Source of the DNA: CBFHSF01 sp965658445
GTDB taxonomy: Bacteria > Bacteroidota > Bacteroidia > Flavobacteriales > Schleiferiaceae
Reading direction: 5' to 3'
DNA length: 26,833 nucleotides
Assembly: GCA_965658445.1 (NCBI GenBank)
Contig: CBFHSF010000019.1
Span: 1 to 26,833 of the forward strand
Part shown: positions 16,243-24,252 of the stretch, one piece after another
Numbering within the stretch: position 1 is the stretch's first letter
How the letters are laid out: each line of letters starts with the position of its first letter
Program-made: the position numbers and the translations under genes
The notes under the pieces: model-generated
What the model was told of the DNA's origin: nothing
The model's input: the letters and a program-made list of their open reading frames with translations, nothing else
The model's database searches: none

Positions 16243-16674
16243 TCACTTTACGTGAAGTTCCAAAAGGGAATCCAGACGGTTGACGTTTTTGGGGTCAATG
16301 GGAAAGTGATGGACCACGGACCCGTCCACCACCTTTAGCGCAAAGGATTTACTGACGTAGGGGTTGTGTTGAGCCATCCGAAAGGGGATGGTGTCAATGA
16401 TGAGGTTTGGGGCCTCTTCAAAAAGAGGGTAGTCCGCAATCAGATAGGTGTTTTCTGATTCTGTTTGTTTTTGCCACCATTGGTAGGCCTTGCGGTTGCA
16501 AGGAATGCAGGCGTTTTGCGGAAGGACAAAAACCCATCCATTTTGGATATGAGGATAGAACTCCAAATAGCGCTGAGGAAGGGGCGATTGGGTAGCGTCG
16601 GATTGACAACTAGTCCACCCGAAAGCCATCAAAAACCCCACAATGTGGAGTAGATTTTTTCCTGTTGTACACAT
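16243..16674 (-). CDS. Thioredoxin-like CxxC lipoprotein
   Basis: Starting at ATG 16674, the product (143 residues) has a lipoprotein signal (MCTTGKNLLHIVGFLMAFGW, then TSCQS with the lipid Cys). The mature part has NGWVFVLPQNACIPCNRKAY, where CIPC is a CxxC redox motif directly after a hydrophobic strand, as in thioredoxin-fold proteins. The later RMAQHNPYVSKSFALKVVDG resembles the 'beta4' part of that fold. An earlier in-frame ATG (16761) lies deep inside the upstream gene and lacks a signal sequence. The start overlaps the end of the propeller-like lipoprotein gene by 65 nt in a different frame, so translation is probably coupled. A periplasmic redox or thiol role is inferred. Confidence 0.72.
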   Translation of the reverse strand: MCTTGKNLLHIVGFLMAFGWTSCQSDATQSPLPQRYLEFYPHIQNGWVFVLPQNACIPCNRKAYQWWQKQTESENTYLIADYPLFEEAPNLIIDTIPFRMAQHNPYVSKSFALKVVDGSVVHHFPIDPKNVNRLDSLLELHVK

Positions 16675-17755
16675 AGAGAAAGGGTGGTTTATAAAACGAT
16701 TGTAATGCTGCGTATTGCGCGCCGTCCAATCGCAAAGTTTTGTGAATTTCGGTGCCTTCACGGTTGGAGATTTCTATGAAGAATGGAGCCGTGTTGGGTG
16801 GATTGATCAACCCTTGTTCATCGCGTGGTTCTTGCGCGTCTTTCACCAAACGAATCCATTGCAATGGAAATACTTCTGAGGTGTGAAGGCATAGTGCGAT
16901 TTTGGATTTTTGGTAGTAGGCATTGCGATATGAGTTTTCGTGAATGGAGTCTAGTATGACCGTTGGAACCGAGATTTTTGAACCCCTTAAAGAACCCGTT
17001 CCTGGAGAGATCACCGATGTGCTTCTTTCTGCTACATCGTATCTGATCAACTCCGGATGGTGGGCGTAACTCGCATAGACAAATTGAGAATTGGCGGTGA
17101 AAATGGGGTTTTCCGCAAAGGGGTTAAAGGTAAAAACATCGGGGTTGAAGATGGGGACGACGGTAGCATCGGATTGGATTAGGGCTATGGGAAATCGTTC
17201 CATCTTGTGATTTATCCATTCCTCAGAAAGCGCTTTACCGCGGTACTTTGGAAAGAGTCCAACAATAAAAGTGGAATCGTTGATTTTTCCTTGACGAGCG
17301 GATTTGTGTTCAATGTAGAGATAGTCTTCAAACAGGTCTTTTCTACGACGGGGTTCAAAGTATGTTTTTTTGCTTTTGGCTTCATATCGCCACGACCTTT
17401 GCGTAACCTCCCAAAGTCCCACTTCGCTTTTGCCTACGGAAGCTCGATGGGGAGGAACTTGAGTAGTCGTTAAAGACAAAGTGTCCCCAGGTGGTTGAAC
17501 CCCATTTGAAGAAAACACGTGCTGGCCCAAACGCCCTCTTTTTCTGTCGTACACAGAGAGTTGATTTTGATAGACACTCAATGAACTCCACGAAAGGGTG
17601 TCCTGATCCGAGAGAATGTAAAGTGTGGTTTGCGGTTTATCAAAAGTGAAATCAATCGATTTGTCCGAGCTACACGAACTCAACATCCCTACAAAGGCAA
17701 AAAGGCCGCAAAGCAGGGGAAAGGAGGAGAAAAAAAGGGGATAGAATCTCTTCAT
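16610..17755 (-). CDS. Propeller-like (DUF4221-like) lipoprotein
   Basis: The 381-residue product has a lipoprotein signal (FPLLCGLFAFVGMLSSCSS, lipid Cys about residue 28). The body is beta-rich with repeated 'blade'-like strands and aromatic-Asp turns (TTLYILSDQDTLSWSSLSVY, FTFNPFAENPIFTANSQFVY, ASYAHHPELIRYDVAERS). This fits the six-bladed propeller, DUF4221-type lipoproteins of Bacteroidota, but I cannot confirm the family by eye. Its last 65 nt overlap the start of the CxxC lipoprotein gene. Propeller and thioredoxin-like lipoproteins are often neighbours in these bacteria, and the overlap suggests a joint product at the outer membrane. No terminator lies between them. Confidence 0.7.
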   Translation of the reverse strand: MKRFYPLFFSSFPLLCGLFAFVGMLSSCSSDKSIDFTFDKPQTTLYILSDQDTLSWSSLSVYQNQLSVYDRKRGRLGQHVFSSNGVQPPGDTLSLTTTQVPPHRASVGKSEVGLWEVTQRSWRYEAKSKKTYFEPRRRKDLFEDYLYIEHKSARQGKINDSTFIVGLFPKYRGKALSEEWINHKMERFPIALIQSDATVVPIFNPDVFTFNPFAENPIFTANSQFVYASYAHHPELIRYDVAERSTSVISPGTGSLRGSKISVPTVILDSIHENSYRNAYYQKSKIALCLHTSEVFPLQWIRLVKDAQEPRDEQGLINPPNTAPFFIEISNREGTEIHKTLRLDGAQYAALQSFYKPPFLYVYNRKKSTPHCGVFDGFRVD

Positions 17756-17817
17756 GGTGGGGTGAATGGATGGGCTTGAATGGATTGCTTTAGACGATTT
17801 TTTAGCCTTGATTTTTT

Positions 17818-17896
17818 AAAAAAGGGCCTCGTGCTCTGACGAATGTCTTCGGACACATTGTATTAACTCAACCGTCCAACCAACCACACGAGGCCC
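17818..17896 (-). terminator. Terminator-like long stem of the 18026 lipoprotein gene
   Basis: GGGCCTCGTG (17824-17833) and CACGAGGCCC (17887-17896) form a perfect 10-bp stem around a 53-nt loop. On the minus strand it is followed directly by TTTTTT. The loop holds a smaller hairpin (TGTC-TTCG-GACA on the plus strand, a stable UUCG-type tetraloop). It lies 130 bp after the stop of the 18026-18568 gene. It could end that transcript or be part of a separate structured RNA. Confidence 0.6.
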
Positions 17897-17969
17897 ACCT
17901 ATGAGTCCTATTTATACCTACTGCTATGTAACTCGGTACAAAGTAGGAACCCAACTAACCCAATGGCTG

Positions 17970-17991
17970 CCTGGAGGGAATGCCTCCTAGG
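17970..17991. repeat. Strong hairpin in the 17.8-18.0 kb intergenic region
   Basis: CCTGGAGG (17970-17977), GAATG loop, then CCTCC-T-AGG (17983-17991) pair over 8 bp with one bulged base. It lies between the 18026 gene stop and the long terminator-like stem. Confidence 0.5.
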
Positions 17992-18025
17992 GCTTTGCAT
18001 TGGATACATTGTTTTGATGCGCTGT

Positions 18026-18568
18026 TTACTCTACGCGCAAACGGAGCGTAAAGCTTTCTCCATTGGATTCATGGAAGTTTAGGTGATGCACGCCTTCTGC
18101 ATTGACGTAGTCATGGGTGGAAGTGTAGGCCCCATCCATGATTTTTTGTCGGGCAACGGGCAACAAGGTGTTTTCTTCCACATCTATGTCAGAGAAGGTC
18201 TCTAGCCACGCATCGCTAGCGGCATAGGTAGCCAAGAACTCGGCGTCTCCTAGATTGTCAATCAAGGGATGCCCCACTTGTTTTCCGGGAGCAGTAACGA
18301 CCACTTCCTTGAGGCAGTTGCAGACGATAGAAGTGGGAGGGCACCAGTCATCGGTGCCATTGGCGCCGTAATCAAAAACAAAGCACCACCAGTCGTCACC
18401 GGATTCGGGAATTGAATTGTTAGCGTCTTGGGTCGAGTAGCTAGAGACACTCGAAGGGTTTTGGGTAATGTCCTTTTTACAAGAGTAAAGCACTAGGACA
18501 AAGAGGGCGAGAGCTCCTGGCAAGACCATGTTACGGTGCAGGAGCGATTGTCGAGAATTCGTTCTCAT
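18026..18568 (-). CDS. Cysteine-containing hypothetical lipoprotein
   Basis: The 180-residue product has a lipoprotein signal (MVLPGALALFVLVLYSCKKD, lipid Cys about residue 30, then KKD). The mature part has a Cys/Trp-rich segment (DDWWCFVFDYGANG, DDWCPPTSIVCNCLKEVVVT) with four Cys that could form disulfides or bind metal, then a more ordinary C-terminal half ending SFTLRLRVE. No family recognised. A heptamer-type repeat (GGGCAAC GGGCAAC at 18151-18164) lies inside the frame and encodes part of LLPVARQ. The internal ATG at residue 14 is a possible alternative start. The gene stands alone; a structured region follows it. Confidence 0.7.
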   Translation of the reverse strand: MRTNSRQSLLHRNMVLPGALALFVLVLYSCKKDITQNPSSVSSYSTQDANNSIPESGDDWWCFVFDYGANGTDDWCPPTSIVCNCLKEVVVTAPGKQVGHPLIDNLGDAEFLATYAASDAWLETFSDIDVEENTLLPVARQKIMDGAYTSTHDYVNAEGVHHLNFHESNGESFTLRLRVE

Positions 18569-18822
18569 AAATAAAGCGGTTTTGTCGTCACCAGAAGCTC
18601 CACGGGCAACGGGTTAAATGTTAGGGATTTGAGCTTAGGAGGTTTAGGGCCCGCTTTAAATCCTATGGTGAGACAATGAGCGCTTTTCTCAAGGGGATTT
18701 ACCGTAAACGACTCTCCAAATATACAAATAAAATTGAAATATGAACTAATAAGTAACTATTTATAAGTGCGTATCGAAAAGTGGTAACACATCAGGAGCT
18801 CAACGCTTTACTTTGTATTAAT

Positions 18823-19053
18823 ATGAAGGCAAGTCAAAAACCGACAGAAGAGCTAGAGAAGATGGGGGCACGACTCAAGGAGTTGCGCATCGCCAAGGGC
18901 TATTCTAATTACGAGCAGTTTGCCTACGACCACAACATTCCCAGGGCGCAGTACGGAAGGTACGAGCGCGGTCAAGACTTGAGGATCTCCAGTCTTCTCA
19001 AAGTCCTCCGTGCGTTGGAGGTCTCTCCCAGTGAGTTTTTTAAGGGGTTTTAA
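18823..19053 (+). CDS. Small XRE-family HTH protein
   Basis: ATG 18823 gives a 76-residue product; a longer frame starts at GTG 18781 but adds only 14 weak residues. It is almost entirely a HTH_3 domain: ARLKELRIAKGYSNYEQFAY, DHNIPRAQYGRYERGQDLRI, SSLLKVLRALEVSPSEFFKG. This is the small stand-alone Cro/C1-type regulator often found in Bacteroidota. Its targets are unknown; the nearest gene is rbfA, 59 bp downstream on the same strand, which has its own -7-like box. Its own -7 box is less clear. Confidence 0.88.
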   Translation: MKASQKPTEELEKMGARLKELRIAKGYSNYEQFAYDHNIPRAQYGRYERGQDLRISSLLKVLRALEVSPSEFFKGF

Positions 19054-19088
19054 TTTCCCATTATTAATCTCCACGATTAGGATTCCCG

Positions 19089-19096
19089 TATATTTG
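19089..19096 (+). promoter_or_regulatory. -7 box (TATATTTG) of rbfA
   Basis: TATATTTG is an exact match to the Bacteroidota TAnnTTTG -7 element. It lies 16 bp before the rbfA ATG (19113). No TTTG-type -33 element stands at the usual distance, so this is a partial match. Confidence 0.45.
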
Positions 19097-19112
19097 CACC
19101 TATATTATCACT

Positions 19113-19472
19113 ATGGAATCTACACGTCAACAAAAAATATCTAAGCAGCTGCAAAAGGACCTTGCAGATATCTTGGGCAGCATCGGAAGAAATCACTTTA
19201 GAGGTGTCATCTTTTCGGTGACCAAAGTGAGGGTGACTCCAGATTTGGGGTTGGCCAAAATCTATATTTCGCTATTTCCAACAGACAACGTTGACGAGGT
19301 TATGGCCTTTATCCGCGCCAACCAATCGTTCATCAGAAACGAATTGGCTCAATTGGTGAAGAATCAAGTTCGAAAGATTCCAGAGCTCAACTTCTACGTA
19401 GACGATTCTCTGGACTACCAAGAGAACATAGAGAGACTCTTGAGAGGAGAAGGTGAGAACCCCATCAAATAG
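19113..19472 (+). CDS. rbfA: 30S ribosome-binding factor RbfA
   Basis: The 119-residue product matches RbfA throughout: ESTRQQKISKQLQKDLADIL (start helix), then FSVTKVRVTPDLGLAKIYIS (central 'VT.V.ltpDl..A.vyvs' strand pair), then FIRNELAQLVKNQVRKIPEL and FYVDDSLDYQENIERLL. RbfA is a KH-type fold protein that binds the immature 30S subunit near the 5' end of 16S rRNA and assists late maturation and cold-shock growth. Length is typical of the family. It is 6 bp upstream of the LolC/E-type permease gene (GTG start 19479), so they share a transcript; this pairing is usual in Bacteroidota. Confidence 0.96.
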   Translation: MESTRQQKISKQLQKDLADILGSIGRNHFRGVIFSVTKVRVTPDLGLAKIYISLFPTDNVDEVMAFIRANQSFIRNELAQLVKNQVRKIPELNFYVDDSLDYQENIERLLRGEGENPIK

Positions 19473-19478
19473 TCATCC

Positions 19479-20681
19479 GTGAATCTATCCTTTTTCATAG
19501 CCCGTAGGTATCTCTTCTCTAAGAAGAAAACCAACGCGGTCAACCTCATTACGGGCATTTCCATTTTTGGAGTGGCCGTAGGGACGGCGGCTATGATTGT
19601 GGTTTTATCTGCATTTAACGGTATGGAAGGGCTCATTCGCTCCTTCTATTCCAAGTTTGATCCAGACATCAAAGTAGAAATCGTTAGAGGCAAGAGCTTT
19701 GACGCCGATGCGGTTGATTTTGAAGGGCTCTATGCCATTGAAGGCGTGGAACAGATTTCGCAAATTCTAGAAGAGAAAGTCCTCCTTCAATACAGAGAAA
19801 AAGAGTACATCGCCACCGTAAAAGGCGTAGACTCTCTTTTTAGAAAGGTCACTCAGTTCGAAGAATCCATTCAGGTGGGAAGGCATTTTGCCTACGGAGG
19901 TAGAGACCAAGTCGCCGTCATTGGAACGGGTGTGGCCTATCATTTGTCCTTGAACTCGCCCTTAGATCAAAACATCATTACCGCCTTTGTGCCCAGGCCA
20001 GGCGTTCAGGATCCTCTCAACGCCTTTACTGAACAACGATTTACCCCAGTGGGAACTTTTAGCGTTCAGCCGGAGTACAATGACAAATACGTTATTGTAC
20101 CGCTTTCTTTCGCACGAAAACTATTGAGAAGTCCCTCGGCCATTAGCTCACTAGAAATCAAAGTCAGTCCTGAGTTTCCCGTGGAGGAAATCCAATCTCA
20201 AATCGCCGCCATCATGGGCGATAATTACACCGTTAAGAATCGCGATGAGCAACAGGAAGTATTGTTCAAGGTGATGCAGTCAGAAGGATTGATCACCTAC
20301 TTCGTCCTCAGCTTTATCATGGCCATTGCGAGTTTTTCCATTTTGGGATCCTTGACCATGTTGATTCTGGAAAAGCGAGAAGACCTAAAAACCCTGAAGA
20401 GTTTTGGAGCCACGCGTTCTTTCTTGCGCCGTATTTTCTTTTTGGAAGGAAGCTTAATTACCGGCATGGGGCTTGGCTTGGGAATGATTTTAGGGATAGG
20501 AATTTACTACCTACAAAAAGAAGTCGGCCTGATTATTTTGGGGCAAGGATATGTGGTGGAAGCCTATCCTGTTGACCTCTATCTAACGGACATTCTTCAA
20601 GTAGCGATTACTGTAATTGTAATAGGGTTGGGAATCACCGCCGTGGCAGTTCGCAAGGTGGGGAATCCCGCCTCATCCTAG
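19479..20681 (+). CDS. LolC/LolE-type FtsX-like ABC permease
   Basis: The 400-residue product has the layout of lipoprotein-releasing permeases: an N-terminal TM segment (GISIFGVAVGTAAMIVVLSA), a large periplasmic domain (residues about 55-265), then three TM helices at the end (ITYFVLSFIMAIASFSILGS, LITGMGLGLGMILGIGIYYL, ILQVAITVIVIGLGITAVAV). The opening NLSFFIARRYLFSKKKTNAV is typical of the family. With a LolD-type ATPase (not in this window) it would take lipoproteins from the inner membrane for sorting to the outer membrane. Whether it works alone or with a partner LolC/E gene is unknown. The start is GTG (19479), 6 bp after rbfA stops; the first in-frame residues fit well. Confidence 0.88.
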   Translation: MNLSFFIARRYLFSKKKTNAVNLITGISIFGVAVGTAAMIVVLSAFNGMEGLIRSFYSKFDPDIKVEIVRGKSFDADAVDFEGLYAIEGVEQISQILEEKVLLQYREKEYIATVKGVDSLFRKVTQFEESIQVGRHFAYGGRDQVAVIGTGVAYHLSLNSPLDQNIITAFVPRPGVQDPLNAFTEQRFTPVGTFSVQPEYNDKYVIVPLSFARKLLRSPSAISSLEIKVSPEFPVEEIQSQIAAIMGDNYTVKNRDEQQEVLFKVMQSEGLITYFVLSFIMAIASFSILGSLTMLILEKREDLKTLKSFGATRSFLRRIFFLEGSLITGMGLGLGMILGIGIYYLQKEVGLIILGQGYVVEAYPVDLYLTDILQVAITVIVIGLGITAVAVRKVGNPASS

Positions 20682-20694
20682 TAAAAGGGTGGTC

Positions 20695-21078
20695 TTACTT
20701 GACCTCTTCTACTTGATAGACAAAGTACTTGGTGTCTCCGCGCCAGGGTAGGTGCACGAGTTTTTCCTTGTAAAAGACTTTTACACGACCTCCGTTTTCG
20801 ATGGCATTTTCTAGATCATCCAAAACCTGCTGGTCGGAATCTCTAACCGTAAATTCCCATTGTGTGGGCAATACGCCTTCCGCAGAATTCGTCAATCCAC
20901 CAATGTTGAGCTGGCCTTCGTAGGTCTTAATTACATACCCTTTGTAACTCACCTTTACAGGAACGCCCACGCGATAACCCTCAGATTTGTTGATGTAGTA
21001 TAAGCCAATCATTACGAGAATACCCAAACCCAAAACGATGAGTAGGACTTTGCGAAGCATTTTTTTTAGCGATTGCAT
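20695..21078 (-). CDS. Small membrane-anchored protein (often mis-named 6-phosphogluconate dehydrogenase)
   Basis: ATG 21078 gives a 127-residue product. One TM anchor near the start (RKVLLIVLGLGILVMIGLYY) is followed by a small periplasmic domain: SEGYRVGVPVKVSYKGYVIK, TYEGQLNIGG, then WEFTVRDSDQ, a helix, and VKVFYKEKLVHLPWRGDTKY. This pattern matches a Bacteroidota family that databases often label '6-phosphogluconate dehydrogenase', though it has none of that enzyme's NADP-binding features. Function is unknown. An internal ATG at 21060 is an alternative start; the longer frame from 21228 adds 50 unrelated residues. It lies tail to tail with the LolC/E-type gene, 13 bp apart. Confidence 0.72.
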   Translation of the reverse strand: MQSLKKMLRKVLLIVLGLGILVMIGLYYINKSEGYRVGVPVKVSYKGYVIKTYEGQLNIGGLTNSAEGVLPTQWEFTVRDSDQQVLDDLENAIENGGRVKVFYKEKLVHLPWRGDTKYFVYQVEEVK

Positions 21079-21164
21079 GCGAGGTTTGTTTGATGTTGAA
21101 GTAAAGATAAATAAATCTGCAGAGGAATAAAGAATAGGAACCACACGGAATTTCGGCTTTTTCC

Positions 21165-21172
21165 TACCTTTG
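21165..21172 (+). promoter_or_regulatory. -7 box (TACCTTTG) of the MsbA-type gene
   Basis: TACCTTTG fits TAnnTTTG exactly. It would give a leader of about 100 nt before ATG 21279. No clear -33 element is seen at the right distance. Confidence 0.42.
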
Positions 21173-21278
21173 CTCATCGAAAAAAAGTGAATGAGGTACT
21201 TCGTGGATATAGGCGATACTTTGTGCACTCTCCCAGCGTTTCGCCTTTAGGGCAATGTCTGGCAAAAACAAATTTTGA

Positions 21279-23102
21279 ATGAAATACTTTTTTAGACTGC
21301 TCTCATACATGAAGCCGTATCGCATTTTTGCCGTCGGCAACATGGTGTCTAATATCTTCTATACCTTCTTTTCTCTCGTTTCTATTTCCGTTATTATTCC
21401 CGTCCTCAACATCATTTTTGGTCAAGAGGAAAGGGTGACAGAGAAGCATGAATTTGAATTTTCAAGTGAAGGGGTCCAAGATTGGGCCAACTATCAATTG
21501 ACCGTTCTCCTCGATAAGTACGGAGAAATGGAGACGCTGATGTACATCTGTATGTTGGCAGCGGGGATGTTCCTACTCAAAAACATCTTCCGATATTTGG
21601 CACTATTCTTTTTGGCTCCCCTTAGAAACGGAATCATCCACGATGTGCGCACAGCCGTTTTGGAAAAATGTCTTCACCTGCCCATTTCTTATTTCTCTGA
21701 GAAGCGCAAGGGAGATATTATGGCGAGGATGTCTTCGGATGTAACCGAGGTAGAACACTCCATCTTGACGTCGTTAGAAATGGTAGTTCGCGAGCCCTTG
21801 ATGATCATTGGGACGTTGACAGCTCTTATTTTCATCAGTCCACAACTCACCTGGTTTGTGTTTTTGGTACTTCCCATTTCCGGTTTTATTATTTCTACGA
21901 TAGGAAGAAGCCTGAAGCGTTCTTCGGACAAGGCACAATCTCAGCTGGGAACCGTTCTCTCCATGATAGAGGAGACCCTGGGTGGTTTGCGTGTTATCAA
22001 GGCGTTTAACGCTGAAGGAGAAACACACAAGCGATTTTCTGAAAACAGCAACACCTTCCGCAAGACCATGAACAAGGTCCTCAACAAAAAAGACCTGAGT
22101 TCTCCCATCAGTGAAGTTTTAGGTGCTTCTGTAATGTTGGGAGTGGTTTGGTACGGGGGTCGCTTGGTCATTGTTGACGAAGCCATTGGAGGAGGCCACC
22201 TCATAGGATATGTGGGGCTATTTTACCAAATTATCCCAGCGTTTAAATCGCTTACGCAAGCCTTTTACAACATTCAGAAAGGAAACGCCAGTGGTCAGCG
22301 CATCTTCGAGATCATTGATGCCGAAAACACCATTCAAGAAATTGCAAAACCCGAAAGCCTGCCGGCTTTTGAAGACAAGATTGTTTTCGATCACGTGGAT
22401 TTCACTTACGATGCCAACCTTCCCAATGTTTTGTCTGATGTCAATTTTGAATTGGCCAAAGGAAAGACCATCGCCTTGGTAGGGCCATCCGGAAGTGGAA
22501 AGACGACCATCTCCAATTTGTTGCCTAGATTCTACGACATTCAGGGAGGACACATTACCATTGATGGTCACAAAATCAAGGACCTTAAACTTCACGATTT
22601 GCGCGAGCTAATGGGTGTGGTGAATCAGGAGTCCATCCTCTTTAACGATTCCGTTCTCAACAACATTCGCTTGGGTGTGCCCGATGCCACTGAAGAGGAA
22701 GTTATCAAGGCGGCCAAAGTGGCCAACGCCTGGGAGTTTATAGAGAAATTAGAAAATGGCCTTCACACTAATATTGGTGAAGGTGGAAATAAATTGTCCG
22801 GAGGACAGAAGCAAAGGGTGAGCATTGCCCGGGCCGTCCTCTCCGATCCTCCTATCATGATTTTGGACGAGGCCACATCCGCCTTGGATACAGAATCTGA
22901 ACGTCTGGTTCAAGACGCCCTCAACAAACTGATGGCGAACCGCACCAGTTTGATCATCGCCCACAGGCTGAGCACTATTCAGCATGCCGACGAAATCCTT
23001 GTACTGGACAACGGTCGCATAGTGGAGCGCGGACATCACGAGGGCCTTATCGCCCAAGGCGGACTCTATCACAAACTATGTCAAATGCAAAGCTTTGTCT
23101 AG
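21279..23102 (+). CDS. MsbA-type ABC exporter (permease fused to ATPase)
   Basis: The 607-residue product is a half-transporter. Residues about 1-335 are an ABC transmembrane domain with about six helices (first near AVGNMVSNIFYTFFSLVSIS). Residues about 360-600 are the ATPase: Walker A GPSGSGKTT, Q-loop in GVVNQESILFND, signature LSGGQKQRVSIARA, Walker B IMILDEATSALD, and H-loop IIAHRLST. The architecture and length match MsbA/LmrA-type exporters, which work as dimers in the inner membrane; MsbA flips lipid A-core. Substrate specificity for lipid A is likely but not proven. The stop overlaps closely with the next gene: mce starts 1 bp after it, so the two are probably translationally coupled. 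Confidence 0.9.
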   Translation: MKYFFRLLSYMKPYRIFAVGNMVSNIFYTFFSLVSISVIIPVLNIIFGQEERVTEKHEFEFSSEGVQDWANYQLTVLLDKYGEMETLMYICMLAAGMFLLKNIFRYLALFFLAPLRNGIIHDVRTAVLEKCLHLPISYFSEKRKGDIMARMSSDVTEVEHSILTSLEMVVREPLMIIGTLTALIFISPQLTWFVFLVLPISGFIISTIGRSLKRSSDKAQSQLGTVLSMIEETLGGLRVIKAFNAEGETHKRFSENSNTFRKTMNKVLNKKDLSSPISEVLGASVMLGVVWYGGRLVIVDEAIGGGHLIGYVGLFYQIIPAFKSLTQAFYNIQKGNASGQRIFEIIDAENTIQEIAKPESLPAFEDKIVFDHVDFTYDANLPNVLSDVNFELAKGKTIALVGPSGSGKTTISNLLPRFYDIQGGHITIDGHKIKDLKLHDLRELMGVVNQESILFNDSVLNNIRLGVPDATEEEVIKAAKVANAWEFIEKLENGLHTNIGEGGNKLSGGQKQRVSIARAVLSDPPIMILDEATSALDTESERLVQDALNKLMANRTSLIIAHRLSTIQHADEILVLDNGRIVERGHHEGLIAQGGLYHKLCQMQSFV

Positions 23103-23103
23103 C

Positions 23104-23505
23104 ATGGAAAAAATTGAACACATCGGCATTGCCGTCAAAGATCTGGCTACCTCCAATGAACTCTTTACTAAGCTCTTTGGACAGCCTCCTTATAAGTCAG
23201 AAACTGTAGAATCGGAAGGTGTGACCACGAGCTTTTTTGAAGCGGGTCCCAATAAAATTGAATTGTTGGAAGCGACTCGAGAGGATTCTCCCATCGCAAA
23301 ATTCATCGAAAAGAAAGGGGAGGGCATTCACCATATTGCCTTTGCTGTAGAAGACATCAAAGCCGAAGCCGCACGTTTGGCTGCAGAGGGATTCACTCTT
23401 CTCAATGAAGAGCCCAAAAAAGGAGCCGACAACAAATGGGTGATGTTCTTACACCCAAAGACTACGAATGGCGTGCTAATAGAACTTTGTCAAGATCGAG
23501 GATAG
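23104..23505 (+). CDS. mce: Methylmalonyl-CoA epimerase
   Basis: From ATG 23104 the product is 133 residues and is a single VOC-fold protein: IEHIGIAVKDLATSNELFTK at the start, then SFFEAGPNKIELLEATREDS, GEGIHHIAFAVEDIKAEAAR, and FLHPKTTNGVLIELCQD at the end. The His (EHIG), the His pair (IHHIAF), and the late Glu (IELC) are the metal ligands and catalytic residues of the epimerase. It interconverts (S)- and (R)-methylmalonyl-CoA, for the vitamin B12-dependent mutase in propionate and branched amino-acid or odd-chain fat breakdown. The mutase itself is not in the window. It follows the ABC exporter by 1 bp and overlaps the convergent HAD gene by 44 bp. Confidence 0.95.
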   Translation: MEKIEHIGIAVKDLATSNELFTKLFGQPPYKSETVESEGVTTSFFEAGPNKIELLEATREDSPIAKFIEKKGEGIHHIAFAVEDIKAEAARLAAEGFTLLNEEPKKGADNKWVMFLHPKTTNGVLIELCQDRG

Positions 23506-24079
23506 TTCCCTCTTCCAAAGTAAAAGGCGTTCCTTCAATACCCATGGCCAAGGCGGCTTCTAAGTTGTCTTCTCTGTCGTCAACAAAGAGACATTCTTCG
23601 GCCTCGCAACCAATGGTTTCCAAAACTTTTTCAAAAAACTCAGGCTCGGGTTTTCTCGTGCCCATTTCGTACGAGAGGAAGGTGTTCTCAAAGCAACCCA
23701 TAAACTGGTTGTAGGCAAAGGGACCCATGGCTCGCTTGATGTACTGGTGGTGAATGACATTGATGTTAGAAACCAAGTGAAGGGAATACTTTCTCTTCAT
23801 TCTCTTGAGCCAGTTAATGACCTCGGGATCCATTTCCAAAACCAAGGCGTTCCAAGCCGCATCGATTTCACCCGGATACACACGTCTCCACAAATGCTTT
23901 TGCACTTGTGCTCTAAAATCCTCTGGAGAAATCTCACCTCTCTCAATGGATTCAAAGAGGTTTTTTTGGTGGAGCAATTCCTCGCTCGCGGTGAGCTCTG
24001 TAAACGCCTTAATGCTGTTCTCTTCAGACAGTGGTAACAGCACTTGGCCAAGGTCTAGGAGTAGGTGTTTCTTTGTCAT
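23462..24079 (-). CDS. HAD-superfamily phosphatase (YihX-like)
   Basis: ATG 24079 gives 205 residues. Motif I is LLLDLGQVLLPL, where the catalytic Asp is followed by Gly at the usual second-Asp position. This is normal in YihX-like members, where the sequence is DLGNVL. Motif II is in LHLVSNINVIHHQY (Ser-Asn), motif III is the Lys of GTRKPEPEFFEK, and motif IV is LFVDDREDN. The helical cap (TELTASEELLHQKNLFESIE) matches the C1-type cap. Substrate is unknown; YihX acts on sugar phosphates. The longer start (24136) adds 19 residues that do not fit the family. Its 3' end overlaps the mce 3' end by 44 bp on the other strand. Confidence 0.9.
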   Translation of the reverse strand: MTKKHLLLDLGQVLLPLSEENSIKAFTELTASEELLHQKNLFESIERGEISPEDFRAQVQKHLWRRVYPGEIDAAWNALVLEMDPEVINWLKRMKRKYSLHLVSNINVIHHQYIKRAMGPFAYNQFMGCFENTFLSYEMGTRKPEPEFFEKVLETIGCEAEECLFVDDREDNLEAALAMGIEGTPFTLEEGTILDLDKVLLARHS

Positions 24080-24217
24080 TTCCGAGTTTTGCTGCAAAGA
24101 AAAAACGTTTTTTGGTTTTGACCCCATAGACCCCAAAAAAATTGCACGGAAAAGAAAAATTAATGTAGATTTGTCGCCCCTGAAGGGGACTGTTTTACAG
24201 ACTTCTTTAGTAGCTCA

Positions 24218-24236
24218 TCCCGATTTTTAATCGGGA
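24218..24236. repeat. Palindrome 1 (TCCCGAT...ATCGGGA)
   Basis: A 7-bp stem TCCCGAT / ATCGGGA with a TTTTA loop sits between the two halves of a D-arm-like sequence. It shares the TCCCGAT half with palindrome 2, 17 bp further on. Confidence 0.75.
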
Positions 24237-24252
24237 GTAGAGCACTTGACTC

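Noticed and set aside
17900..17989. Plus-strand 29-codon frame (MSPIYTYCYVTRYKVG...)
   Set aside because: Too short, no conserved feature, and lies in DNA that folds into hairpins; nothing supports translation.
21191..21250. 19-residue upstream frame in the leader of the MsbA-type gene
   Set aside because: No regulatory motif or repeat suggests a leader peptide; it may be chance in a 100-nt leader.
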